Assembly (NCBI GenBank): GCA_028274465.1
Contig: CM051456.1
Location: 78,354,753-78,418,752 of the forward strand
Direction: 5' to 3'
DNA: 64,000 bases
DNA from: Plantago ovata
Taxonomy: Eukaryota; Streptophyta; Magnoliopsida; Lamiales; Plantaginaceae
Below the pieces are notes generated by a model that saw nothing but the letters and a program-made list of their open reading frames with translations, was not told where the DNA came from and did not search any database. The position numbers were made by a program, and so were the translations under genes. This document shows positions 44,501-55,961 of the stretch, one piece after another; the first letter of the stretch is position 1, and the number at the start of each line of letters is the position of its first letter.

Positions 44501-45015
44501 TGTGAAATACCTATAGTTTTGTTTTGTGAATGGTCCCAGGTGTTTGGTATGCTATAAACTCTCTAAACTATTAGGAAGTATATGTTGTCCGGGTTTCTTT
44601 CTTTTCCAGGCACTTTAGTATAACCTTTTTGATTCTTTAGAATATGTTTTTTATTTTTTATTTATTTTTTAACATCATAAAGCTACAACATCAGCAAGTT
44701 CACCTCTAAAGATGATAAGGCCGAAGCATCACCATAATAAAAAATATACATCAAAGAAAGATAAAACTGAAGCTAAATAAAAAAGTATTGTGATAGTAAA
44801 AAAGAAATATTCATCTTTATACTTAAGATCAGTCTGAGAAAATAAATTGTAAATAATATAACATCTTTGAAATGTTTATGCAAAAGGTTACATGGGTAAG
44901 AAAATGGAGAAAGACTGTTTTTACTATCGACTTATAAAACTTGAACATTTTGCACTACGGTGCGCTCTACATAGACGGTGTCCTGAGTTATCAGGGCGTT
45001 TCTTCATCTATTCTT
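41600..45015. other. Mostly non-coding Helitron interior
   Basis: AT-rich with poly-T at 42949-42969. Short plus-strand frames at 43.4-43.8 kb include LQEATKGLGINKDVNVIF, faintly annexin-like, which I do not call. Nothing else recognised. Confidence 0.4.
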
Positions 45016-45019
45016 CTCA

Positions 45020-48000
45020 ACTTCTTCTTTTGTTGCCTTGTTTATCTTAGAGAATTCGATCGCCACCTCTTGCGTGTTGCTAATCTTTTTCTTTTAAGAT
45101 ACGCTTAATCCTGTACGTAATGCAATCATGTTATGTTATTTTAATAAGTATGGCATACACTATATATTCTTGTTCATAAAATACATAAGAATATATACAT
45201 TTTTTTTAAAAAACATAAATAACAAATTAATTTGTTAAATATATTACCTCATGCTGGTCCTGTGTGTCAAGTATCTCCCGGTATACAATATTCCTTGTCT
45301 TGGTGTACTCGTTAGAATCTACCGTGGCCGGCTTTATCAATACCTTCATTGCACATGATTTTCGGGCTCTGGACAACGCAACATACAGTTGGCCATGTGA
45401 GAATATTGGTTGTGGCAAATATATTCCAACTCGATCCAGTGTTTGTCCTTGCGCCTTGCTAATCGTCATTGCAAAACATAGTTTTATGGAGAACTGTGTT
45501 CTCTTGAAAGGTATTCGACATTTTAGGTCTTCCTTTGGTTGGAGTTTTATTCTTGGTATTAGAACGTACCTTCCCGTATGTTCTCCCGCTGCTATTTTTG
45601 CCTCTATGACTTTTTCTCCCAGTGCTGTTACAACAAGCCTTGTCCCGTTACAGAGCCCTTCTCCTGCATTCAGATTTCTCATCATCATTATTGGGCAGTT
45701 GATTTTTAGCTTTAGCTGATGCTGTGGGAAACCTGGTAAGTTCGTGTCATTCAAGAAATCTTCGTAATGAACTTGTTGCGAAGGGTCATCTGTTTTGTCA
45801 ATGCTGTAATAGTCAAACATCTTCCCGGGGAACTCATTGATTAAAGATTCATTTATTTCGTCCACACAGTCATTTCTTGGTGCAAGGATTGCCCTATCCA
45901 TAACAGAGTAAGGATTGGTGCGAAATGCATCAAATGTGGGGTATATATGCTATCAAATGTTCAAGTGGCTTTTCATAGTCTCCATATTTGATGCACATTG
46001 GTTCCGGAAGTTGGATCTTCTCTCCTCTCTCTGTTGGCTGCTTACCATCCCCTATTCTCATCAGGAATTCCATAACTTGGGGGTCCTCCCTGGCTCTCAT
46101 GTTAACGGTCAACCTTAGCTTATGCAATAGTGGCCATATGTAAGATTTGACTAAGCACGCATTAACAGTTTCTTGTTTTCCTCCTCTTTTTACTACTGGG
46201 ACTGTCTGTCTGAAATCTTCCCCAAACACTACTGTCTTTTCGCCGAAGATCTCATGATTCCCTGTCAAATCCTGAAGGAGGTTGTCTAGCCCTTCTATCA
46301 GCTTGCGATGTGCCATTGTTGCCTCATCCCATATTATCAGTTTTGATTCGATAATTAAAAGAGCATCACCACTTTGCTTACTTATTGACGATGACACCAT
46401 CTCTTCTATTTCGTTTGGGAAACCGAATCTGTTATGTGCAGTTCGTCCTCCGGGCAAGAGGGACGCATCTACTCCTGAAGTTGCTACAACAAGTGCTATT
46501 TTGTTTTGAGATCTTATATGAGCTAGTAAAGCTCTGTAAAGGAATGTTTTACCTGTTCCTCCAGGCCCATCAAGGAAGAAGGCGCCTCCTTTGTTCCCAT
46601 TTATTGCACTTATTATCTCCTGAAAAGCATGTTTCTGATCATTGTTTAGCAGCTTTACTGCATTCATGTCTGCTTCTGAAACAATTATCTCAATTTCACT
46701 CCTGTAGTTCCTTGAATGTCTCTCTTGTTGAGTCCCTTGTACATCGTGTGGTACCAGTCTGTAATCATTTATCGATTTGCTGTAATTCTGCAACATTTAA
46801 TATATTCTGTTTAATTATCATAATCTTGGAGAAATTGAAAAGCTTGGCTTTCTTTATCCTATTATGTTGTATTTGAAAAGCAGCTTTATTTTGTTATATA
46901 TTACATTCTTCTATGAGTTATTATTTTTAGGTTTATATTTGTCTCTTGTTTGTTCTTGTATTTTTGATTTTTGATGATTTCAGAATCTTATTTATTTAGT
47001 AAGAAAAAATGTTTGTTTCTTATTTATTGTGTACTGTTTATAATATATAACTATACTTTTAGCAACAGGTTTAGAACATAGTCATTCATTAATTTAGTTT
47101 ATTAACTAAATTTTTTTTATATGATGTCAATAAAATTTTGAAGTGGATGATGAGAAATTGTACCTGCAAGAAAATATCCAGCGATTTGAGTGACATGTTA
47201 TATGCTTATTCTTCTGTTGTGTTCGGCGCTCTTAGGAAATCTTGTGCCATTTCCTGCTTGAATTCCTCCCACAGGGCAGACGGGTCAGATGGCGAATTGT
47301 AGTACAGGATCATAGCAAACAGTCTTCGCAGAGAGTACGACATCTTATAACCACATGCTTCCTTTAGAGTGTCTCTAAGGTCAGAATCATATTCGAGTAG
47401 TCCCCTTTTTTCGGCTGCTTCGTTGAAGGTATCATATGTAATATTATCTAATTTCCTTAAATATTCATAAGAAGTCGGCGCACGAACATTATTTAGCAGT
47501 ACTCTTAGGTAGTACAATTGCCCCTCAGTTGAACGTATCGGTACAAGGCGTCCGATAACAGGCTTTTCGGTACTTTTCCTTTCTACCCATATCCTTGTCT
47601 TATCAATCCATCTGTACTTTTCAACAACTCTATGTAAAGAAGGTTTTTTGCTCTTACTGTTGGGTTCTTTCTGTTTAGCTCGAAGAATTCTGTAAGTGGA
47701 GTTTTTAACTTTAGTGGGTTGCTGATCACTTCATTTACATCCAACCCGACTCGCATACTGATTCGTTGCATGTTTTCTAAATGCAGTGGTAGCTCATTTA
47801 CTGGAGGTTTCATTTGGTTCATATTGAAACTATAGAGTCTCCAAATTGATTCTGGTGCACATACCCATCTAGCATCCTGAAAGTTTTCTATTTCATCTAT
47901 CTTCCCATCTTCAGAAGGTTTTTCAATTGAGTACTTTACTTTGTCGGTCCCCTTGCACACATACTTGTATAAGTACTTCACGAGTTTGATATCTGAGCAT

Positions 48001-50458
48001 ATTTCGACATTTATATGGCAGTCAAACATTGCTAGTAGATATGGGTTGTACGGAACTACCCATCTATTGTCGAGCTCGTGGTTTCTGGTAAACACAGTTC
48101 TCCCATTGTTTTTGAGCATGTAACTTGGATAAGAGTTTGGCCTGTGAGATGTGGTTTCTGCAAACTGTTTTGGGAATTTGTTCTTGCAGCTCTTTGACTC
48201 ATTTGTATCTCCTCCCACCATGCAAACATTTTTATAGTTGAGGTTTCCACACGGGCCATGCATCATGTGTTTTTTAACGCATGAATAGAGGTGTGGTTGT
48301 GTTTCATTGTTGGGAATCTCCGCGCTGACAAATGTGTCATATGCTTCCGGTGATGTTAGTTGGTATGGCTTGTCCATTATGAGTAGCCAGTGAGCATGTG
48401 GCAGTCCCCTCTTTTGGAATTCTATTACGTAGAAATAAGCTATAACATCACCCAACACTTTCTTGTGTATAAGTTCCTCTTTCAACCTCTTATTTTTTGC
48501 ATGGAAAACTCTTGTCAATAGGTCTGGCCTGTTTTGTGCTTCTTCGCCAGGTAACAGTTCATCCTGTATCTCTTTCCATTTTGTGTTACATGTCATTGTT
48601 ATAAAGAAGTTTGGTTTCCCGTACCTTGCACCAATGCAAGAGCATTCATGTATCTATAATTCATATCTCTGGGGCTACCCTGATATGAGCTTGGTAAATA
48701 TATCCTTCTACCAATGTCATCTGTGCTTACCACATCGTCGGATGCAACACTGTCTTTTAGACTTTGCAATGTCTCTGTTCGGATTTGCTTCTTCTGGTTT
48801 AGCCTAATGAAGTCTAGGTGTTGCGTCTCCAACTTTATATAGCAGTCGATGATAAATTGTTGTGCCACTCTTCCTGTCCTTAATATGTTTGTTTTGTCTG
48901 ACCTCCTTATCTGAAACATGTAGCAATAGTATTCTCTTACTGATACGTTCTTCTCTTTCTGGCTGTTCTGCTCTATATCTGCATTAGCGTGTAAATATTT
49001 TTGCATTTAAAATGAATTATGAACTAAATTGGAGAATGCAGACTTGTGAGAATTTAAAATGAATACAGACTTGTGAGCATTCTAAGTTTTTGCATAATTT
49101 CAGTAGTAATTCACCAATTTGAGCAATAACAATAACCACAAATTTCAGATAGTTTAAGCCAATTAGGAAATAGAATATTTTTTATTATATTGTACTAATA
49201 TGTATTGTAACGCATACTTACTTTTGAGTTCATCATTGAGTAATGATTCAGCGGATTCATGGTTGATTGTTGATGTATTTACTTTACGAATGCAGTATAT
49301 TCGCTGTCCGTTTGCACCAGTTGATCCCCCAGGTTCTAACCTTCTTATGCCTACCTGCCACCCCGGCTCGCCATATGGGAATAGTAGAGGGTATTGTAGT
49401 GGGTCATAGCAACCGTAGTAGTAGTTGACAAAATGGTCTGCTCCTGATTTTGCATAGACTCTAATGTCACGTGTATTTGCTACCTCACCCTCTTTTGGTT
49501 GTTCCCATATTGCTGCAATTTGTTCTGTAGTTGGTAGATTGTAAATGTTTTTGTCGACTGTGGGATCAGCTTTCAGGACAATAAACCGTTCATCCAGGTT
49601 CTTCTCTTCTTTTAGACTTCTAAAGAACTTTTTATATGGGTTGCATTTCATTATACTCATTAGTTTTTTGATCACTTCTTCCTGTAGCCCATTGAAGGTC
49701 TTCATCCTATTCTTCACTTCGTTTTCTGTTCCATAAATATATAGTTGCGCGCACTGTGGACTATTTTTTGCTGGTATGAGATCTTCCAGTATGTGATGTA
49801 CTGCTCCCTGAAATTTTAGTGTGTACACTCCTTGGTTGTATTGGCATAGTTCACCCTGACTCATCATGCGAATGGATGTAAATGCAAAGGAATTATTATA
49901 TGATCTTACACGATTCCTTAAATGTTTTGCAATTTTGCAATCTTGATTTCTATACAGTTCCCAAAGTTCTGGATGCATTCTTGGCAGCTCAATTGATATT
50001 GCACCGTTCATGCAACAGAAAGCTGGCGGCTCCTTGAAAAATCTAATTGCTCCACAATGATGGCATGGCTGTGTTTCGGGTAAGATCTCTGCCTCAAATC
50101 TTATATTCTTTAGGTGACCAAAGCGCTCTCTCTGCTGTGTCATTTCAGGTACCTCTTTTTTCTTTCTCTTATATGGTCTTCGTCCACTCAGACTTGTTTG
50201 TCCACTCATACTTGTTTCAGGTAATTCTTCTTCTTCGGTTTCATGTTGAACCACAACATCTTTTTTCTTTCTCTTGTATGGTCTTCGCCCACACAGACTT
50301 GTTTGTCCACCCTGACTTGTTTGAGGTAATTCTTCTTCTTCTTCAGTTGCTTGTTGAACCTCAACATTTACTGTTCTATTCATTTCTTCTGTTCCTGGTG
50401 CGTACTGCAAGGTAACATCCATAAAGTCAACGTCGATCACATCCGTATAGTCGTCCAT
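45020..50458 (-). pseudogene. Helitron RepHel (HUH replicase plus PIF1 helicase)
   Basis: Exons on the minus strand: 50458-49222, 48978-47164, 46787 to about 45248, and possibly a last small exon ending near 45020. Exon 1 has a duplicated acidic/basic N-terminal unit and a zinc-binding CHHCG...CCMNG segment. Exon 2 holds the Rep domain, with the HUH motif in FQKRGLPHAHWLLIM and the catalytic tyrosine segment KYLYKYVCKG. Exon 3 is a PIF1 helicase with Walker A GPGGTGKT, Walker B LIIWDEA, SLLPGGRTAH and the late motif QLYVALSRAR. Decay: frame changes near 48.61, 47.64 and 45.92 kb and an in-frame stop near 47.21 kb. Otherwise it is full-length in layout, about 1,400 codons. Rep nicks and ligates, the helicase unwinds, for rolling-circle transposition. 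Confidence 0.9.
50156..50376 (-). repeat. Internal duplication in the RepHel N-terminus
   Basis: The unit EEEELPQTS.GGQTSLCGRRPYKRKKK occurs twice in a row (second copy ELPETS.SGQTSLSGRRPYKRKKK), about 34 codons apart. Each copy ends in a KRKKK cluster that could serve as a nuclear localisation signal. It is visible at both DNA and protein level. Confidence 0.85.
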
Positions 50459-50570
50459 ATTAAATGGTATTGAAATTTTATTAAGGTGACAAGCGTTTAG
50501 TAGGAGTAATAATGATTATATACGTATTATAGCAAATAAGCAGGTAGGAGAGTCAAATTTTTTAAATTCT

Positions 50571-50765
50571 TAAACCACTGGATTTGTATGTAGCTAGAAA
50601 TATGTGGATACTCTGGAGTTAACAAAATTTGTGATAAGTAGAAATTAGAGTCACGATTATGATGAAACACTTAAACCACTTAATATCTAGCCAGTTACAA
50701 CTATGTTGATACTCTGGAGTTAACCAAATTTTTGATAAGCAGAAATCAGAGTCATAATTTTGAAT
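50571..50765. repeat. 101-bp tandem duplication upstream of RepHel
   Basis: GATACTCTGGAGTTAACAAA at about 50607 recurs as GATACTCTGGAGTTAACCAA at about 50708, with flanking CTTAAACCACT and AGAAATYAGAGTCA also repeated. Moderately diverged, non-coding, just upstream of the RepHel start. Confidence 0.75.
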
Positions 50766-50959
50766 TCCATTCACACACGTTTTCAGTGATATTTTATTGT
50801 TTTTGAGGCATTTCATTTTTATGGCATATCTTGAATCAGAGTAGATATTACATATCCCTATCTTTGCATTATGGTTTCTACATTAGCATAGGGATAAAGT
50901 TTTAATTTTTTTTTTTTAATTATTACCTTGCCAAGAATCAATGTAAATTACTTTATATT

Positions 50960-51148
50960 TTATAAATTTTTTGAAGCAGCATCTTTGGACTCTGGAGTGG
51001 AAAGACAAAGAGTAGCTACTGCTAAATTCTTCAGTGGTACGGATAAATGCTTTTCGAATACTTTAATGTCCATGCTTTGAGTTTTGAGCTGTTTAAGAAT
51101 GAGTTGATTCATATTGTCAAGAACTTGACCAGTGCTTTGAGGAGACAA
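50960..51148 (-). CDS. Possible last exon of the upstream Helitron gene (unknown)
   Basis: An open frame (LSPQSTGQVLDNMNQLILKQ ... LSTPESKDAASKNL) ends in TAA at 50960. It follows a pyrimidine-rich AG acceptor-like site (TTCTCTTGTCTCCTCAAAG). It could complete the gene whose Rep-like exons lie at 51.34-52.16 kb, but the splice phase was not proven. No domain recognised. Confidence 0.3.
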   Translation of the reverse strand: MSPQSTGQVLDNMNQLILKQLKTQSMDIKVFEKHLSVPLKNLAVATLCLSTPESKDAASKNL

Positions 51149-51337
51149 GAGAAAGTTTAAAGTTCATATACAACTATTTGAGATTGAACTTCTGAATAAA
51201 AAATATTGTTTAACAATAGTATTATTATAAATTATCTAATTAATAAATAAAAATGAATAAAAAATAATAATTATTCTAAAAAAATCTGAATGTGTGAAAA
51301 ACTAATGTAGTGATTCTGGCTTCATATGGTTTCTTCT

Positions 51338-52156
51338 TCATATGGTTTCTTCCACAGTTTCTTCGGCTTGTTCTTGTGTGTTTACCAATTTGTTGTCACA
51401 AATCATGTATTGTTTTCCGTAATGCTTGACCAATTTGAGGGCATTGATGTATTTATCCAACATATTTCTTGGACTGTTAAGGAACAATCCTAGCAGAGTT
51501 ATACTATTTTCAGTGTTGTCTGTTGGCTTGTAGATGATGACCGACAAATAGTACTCTGGGAATTTTTGAGAGCTGCAGAATTGAATTAGATTAAATCAGC
51601 AACCTATTCCTTAAAACTTGTTTAAATACACATGATTAAATAGATAATATCATAATAATATGTAAAAAAATTTGTTTAACTAACCGTATTTGCTTTATGC
51701 AAACGTATGATTGTCTGTATTCCTTCAGCATATTCATGGCATTCAAGTATTTATCCTTAATATTTATTGGACTTCCCTCATACGATCCGGGTATTATTAT
51801 GCACGTGTCAATCTTATCAGCGCTCTTGCTACTCTTGGTATCAATCGGCTGGAATGTGAAGATCAACCAATAGTGCTTCTTGCATTTTTGACATCTGCAT
51901 AATCGAAGTAGATTAAATCTAGCAACCTATTAGTTAAAACTTTAAATAAATAAATAATGATAATTTGTAGAGTTTTTGCTGGAATAACCTCCTTAGTTGC
52001 TTTATGACAATGCTTCGTTGTTTGTATTTCTCTATCAATTTCATGGTATTCATGTACTTTTCTTGCATATCTCTTGGACTGTTCTCGTACGATCTCGGTA
52101 AAACTATTCTTGTTTCACGGTTATCCATGATGATCTGCTTTGTGAAATTATGAGAG
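51338..52156 (-). CDS. Three tandem exons each resembling one Helitron Rep segment
   Basis: Exon-like blocks R1 52156-51989, R2 51894-51685 and R3 51572 to 51338 or 51386 share one pattern: R1 IVLPRSYENSPRDMQEKYMN, R2 IIIPGSYEGSPINIKDKYLN, R3 ITLLGLFLNSPRNMLDKYIN, each followed by about 20 residues ending in IKQ-like text. RepHel has RRIYLPSSYQGSPRDMNYRYMN at about 48.68 kb, so all three look derived from that segment. R1 and R2 both start with the last base of a codon and end two bases into one, so they are phase-symmetric and can be duplicated without breaking the frame. R3 may run to a TGA at 51338. Function unknown; not a described Helitron product as far as I know. Confidence 0.5.
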
Positions 52157-52842
52157 CTGGAGCATTGTATTGTATTAAATATAGCAATCTAGTCTTTAAA
52201 TTTTGTTTACCTAATAATTGAGATATTTTAGGGACAGATGTATATATCAATTAGATTCGATTCCTTGACTAAATAAAATTCTAGTCCAACATCGTTTCTT
52301 CAAACAAGATTGGCTATAAGTGTCTTTTCATTTATTTACATGTATTTTTACTTTACAATTTTTTAAATGTTTTTTTTTAATAAATAGAAAAGGAAAAAGT
52401 TGATTCGTTTGATATTAAATTTCTCCAAAATTATAAATAAAACCTCTAATTTAATCAATCATGATTCTTTATGAAAGAAATAATTTTTAAAGTTATTTTA
52501 TTAAATGTAATAAGCATACTATAATTATATAATTTTGAAAATTATATTTGTGAGCGTGAATTATTATTAATTTGAGGTCAAATTGAATTTAAAAAATTAA
52601 CAAAATCAAATGGAGGTCTTTAAAGTTTCCAAAAGAAGTAATAAAAGTGTTTAAACTGAATTCTTGACTATTCATAATTTAATATATTAAAACTTCTAAT
52701 AGTAAATATTATTTGTGCTAATCAGAAATTTTAATTCATATTATCAATGGAGAGTTGATAAACATGGATTTGGCACAATCTCACTTTTCGTCAACATGTT
52801 CTATGCATGTTTGCATCTTTATGGTCTTTTTGTAGTTAGATA
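52157..52842. other. AT-rich stretch with a possible decayed MITE
   Basis: No coding. TTAATTTGAGGTCAAATTGA and GTCTTTAAAGTTTCCAAAAG at about 52560-52635 resemble the right half of the MITE at 27484-27725, so this may be a decayed relative. The left half is not clear. Confidence 0.35.
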
Positions 52843-53092
52843 CTCATCATCACGATAATTTCTTTACGTCTCGTTTTGTTGACTTTTTTGTGCTCTATTT
52901 GAGCTGCGTTTACTCCTAAACTAAAATGAAAAATTAATTTGTGAAAGCATATTATAAAAATATAGTGGCTCTAATTTTATTATATAATTTTATCAATTAT
53001 TTTTCATTAAGATTTATGATTTATTAGAGGTCAAATGTGGTGATGAAAAAGTTAACAAAACAAACTTAAAGAAATGACTGGGATGTAGGGAG
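52843..53092. mobile_element. Stowaway-like MITE, 250 bp
   Basis: The right end reverse-complemented reads CTCCCTACATCCCAGTCATT, then TCTTTAAGTTTGTTTTGTTAA; the left end has ATTTCTTTACGTCTCGTTTTG at the matching place. TA target duplication at 52841-52842 and 53093-53094. The CTCCCT start is the Stowaway consensus. No coding capacity. Confidence 0.65.
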
Positions 53093-53094
53093 TA

Positions 53095-53475
53095 TAAGAT
53101 AATTTTTATTTATTTTTTAAAAGGTAAATTAAACTTACTAAACAAACCTTGTAGCAATTCCGAGGTGAAGATTGATTATCTTATCCTGCTACGTGTTTAT
53201 GGCATGTATTGTTGCTATAGTTCCAGAACTTTTCAACATGTTAGTAGATTTTTGCCAAATCTCACGTGGAGTGCTCATGCTTATCTGTTATTCACAACCT
53301 GGTTAATGAATTCATGTACAAGTGCGTGTTCTAACATTTCCGGGCTAAATTCATCGTAAGCAAATAAGCAAGTGGGTGTTATCAAATCTAAGTAACTGAA
53401 AATGGTTATATTAAAATTATAACAACCGAGTACACTACATAATAGGTGTAACAGAGACTATTCTCCTATATAGTT
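53095..53475. other. Helitron 5' side, unresolved
   Basis: Contains short minus-strand frames only (for example YDEFSPEMLEHALVHEF near 53.34 kb, ending at a GT). The last bases, TTCTCCTATATAGTT on the plus strand, have the look of a Helitron 5' terminus region in reverse (TATATAGGAGAA), but the terminal TC is not present before the Sirevirus LTR. Confidence 0.3.
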
Positions 53476-55076
53476 TGTTAGGAAACTTGTAATTTTGATG
53501 AGCAATTAACCATGCTAAATTAAGGAAAGTCCAGTAACTAGTACTCTTAAGGTCCATAGGAATTTAGAATTCTAAAGACATTGTAAAAGAGGAACGTTTG
53601 CTGATGACTTAGTATAGGTGCTAGATAAGTTATTTCTTTTGCGTATGATGTATTTTATTTTCTGAAAAGAAAATAATTTATTGATGCTGAAGCTTATGAT
53701 GTATCTTATTTTCTGAAAAGAAAATAACCTATTGAAGCATTTAGAAACCGCTCAGAATCTTGAAGACTTTTGAAGATCTGAAGACTTGAAAATTCGAAGA
53801 TCTGAAGACTAGAAGATTGCTGAAGACTAGCATCTACAAAGGCACGTGTTGCTCAGAAAGTGGAAATTTCAGCAACATCATTGCATAAGTGAAAATCTGA
53901 AAGACAGAGTAGGTTATGCTTGCTGAAACTGAGACTAATCACTTGCTGATGGAACATATGTGACCCCTTTCTGAAAGTACTTGATTTTGCGCTCCAATGT
54001 TACTGTTTGAATTCTATTCAAATATGCATTAAATGCAAAGCTTACACGCGAAGGACATGAAGACTAGAAGACAAACAAAGACGCTGCTGAAAGTACAAAA
54101 GCAAGATAGTGACATGTTAAGGAACAAAAGCCTTAGGATTTGAAATTCAAACGGCTCCTTACTAACACTATAAATAGAGGTCATCTGGCGAAGAGTTGAA
54201 GTGTGTCAACAACGTGATCAAACTCTCACTTGTGCTTAAAACTCACATACCTTCAAACTCTCTACATCTGCCATTGATCCGTTCCAAGACTTAAAGCTTG
54301 AAAAAGCTACTTGTGAAGAAGTAGAACAAACTCGGCTAAGAAATTAGTTAAGTGTTCTTTCTTTCGAACAAGAACAAGTCTTGACACCAGAAACAATCAA
54401 ACTTGTTTACTGCAAAGTATTCAAAGTTGTGTTTCTTAGATTACTTGTTGTAACTGAATAAGTTATAATTAAGTCATCTCACCCCAAAACTCTCTAACTG
54501 AAAATACACCCTTTCAGGCGTGATATTCAGGGGGAACTTAATCGAGCATAGTTTTGCTGATTAAAAGTACCAAGTTTGGTGGAGAACAAGGTTACGTTCT
54601 CTAGTTTAGGTTGGAGACAAAGCAAGTGTGCTTTGGTTTCTGTTGAATCGCTCTAGATAGGAGATTGTAAGGAACCTCAATCATATCTTAGTGGATTCAG
54701 TCCTAGAAAGGACGAAGTGATTAGTTGAGAGATTACGCCACTCTCAGATACCACTATAAAAGTGTTTGTGTGATTTAATTTCTGTACTTAGCTTTCAGCA
54801 ATTCATATCTGTCTGTACACAGTCACTCACTTCACTTGCTGAAACCTTTACTTACTGAAAAAGCACTTATTGTATCAAAGACTTCCGCTCTCTGATTTTA
54901 AGTATCAGCAAACCAAGCTACTGTAAAGTAACTTACGCTTGCTGAGAAAGTTAAGTATCAGCAAACTCATTACTGAAAAGTAATAAGTACTTGCTGAGAA
55001 AGTTTTAAACGATGAAAATTTGAAAAGACTATTCACCCCCCCTCTAGTCTTTTCTTGTTGTTTAAAGGGACCAACA
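53476..55076 (+). repeat. 5' LTR of the second Sirevirus
   Basis: 1601 bp, TGTTAGGAAAC ... GGGACCAACA. TATA-like box TATAAATA at 54169-54176. Two hairpins bounded by TCAGCAA/TTGCTGA lie at about 54904-54994. Confidence 0.95.
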
Positions 55077-55078
55077 AG

Positions 55079-55090
55079 TGGTATCAGAGC
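55079..55090 (+). other. Primer-binding site (initiator tRNA-Met) of second Sirevirus
   Basis: TGGTATCAGAGC, two bases after the LTR end, complementary to initiator tRNA-Met. Confidence 0.9.
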
Positions 55091-55188
55091 AGGAGGTTCT
55101 TTAACCTTCTGCACTGAACCTAGATCCCCTTAGGTGCTTTCCGTAAATCGCTCTCACTTGATCAGTTTGGTAGTGCTTTGCTGACAGG

Positions 55189-55961
55189 ATGTCTTTAGGA
55201 GATGCTCTCTTGCTGAAGCTGGAAAATTACGAGAAATGGCGAAACAACATGATGTTACATCTTGAGGCCATTAGTGATGAGATGGTTACCGTCATCAATG
55301 ATGGACCTATCAAAATCACTAAGATTGAAAGGAGTTTCCCTCACAAGACCACTGAAACTGGGAAGGAAACTATGCTAGGCGAACCATCAGATACGGTTGT
55401 GCCAAAACCAAGAGAGGAATGGACTTCTGACGAAGCTAAGAGATTCCGTCTTGATGGCCAAGCTAGAAATATCATCATTAGATCAACTACGGATACCATA
55501 CAGTGCAAACTATGGGGTGCTAAGACTGCAAAGGAAGCTTGAAAATGGTTCAAGATCTTTGTGCTGGATCTGACAAGACCAAGGAAAACAAACTTGAAGT
55601 ACTTAAATTAAAGTTTCAAAACTTTAAGCAAGGTACAAACGAGTCACTGGAAGACTTGGATTTCAGATTCACAACTCTTGTTAGTGAAATGGCAGCATTG
55701 GGTGTTGGAAACCTCTACTCAGATTCTGAGAAAGTGAAAACTATCATCAGAAGTCTGAATCAAGAATGGATCCACACTCAGAATTTCTATTATAATCAAG
55801 GAATGCCAGACATTACACCGACAAAGTTGTTCTCTCATCTTGCTACTGTCAATTATGAGACAAAGCAAAGAGAAAATGTGTTTGCTGAAAAATCGCAAAA
55901 CATTGCTCTTGCTGCAAAGCCGTCATCTTCTGAAAAGAAGAATGATAAAGAGCCTGCTGAT
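55189..55961 (+). pseudogene. Gag region of second Sirevirus, cut by insertion
   Basis: Starts MSLGDALLLKLENYEKWRNN as in the first copy, and continues with FRFTTLVSEMAALG and LFSHLATVNYETKQRE. It is stopped by the Athila-like element at 55962; the corresponding point in the other copy is inside the hydrophilic stretch after SSSEKKN. Fossil. Confidence 0.85.

Larger units (their letters stand above)
37508..53475 (-). mobile_element. Autonomous-type Helitron (decayed), 5' border not resolved
   Basis: The 3' end is at 37508: on the minus strand hairpin GCACACGCCTAGCGTGTGC (37521-37539), 9 bases, then CTAG and T. The RepHel gene reads in the matching orientation at 45.0-50.5 kb. No other Helitron 3' end lies between. 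The 5' end (expected TC... on the minus strand) is not visible; it is probably at or just beyond the Sirevirus that begins at 53476, so the right limit given is provisional. Inside are a nested 2.7-kb MULE, an F-box-like gene, Stowaway-like MITEs and a set of Rep-like exons. Helitrons move by rolling-circle replication and often pick up host fragments. Confidence 0.55.
53476..55961 (+). mobile_element. Second Sirevirus, 5' part (LTR and gag start)
   Basis: Plus-strand copy of the same family as 1-20709: 5' LTR 53476-55076, primer-binding site and gag up to 55961, where a gag-only Athila-like element is inserted. The rest lies beyond the right edge. LTRs and gag are very close in sequence to the first copy. 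Fossil, about one break in the visible gag besides the insertion. Confidence 0.9.

Noticed and set aside
53460-53475. Helitron 5' terminus at the edge of the second Sirevirus
   Set aside because: TATATAGGAGAA on the minus strand is suggestive, but the obligatory TC start is not visible, so the border was left open.
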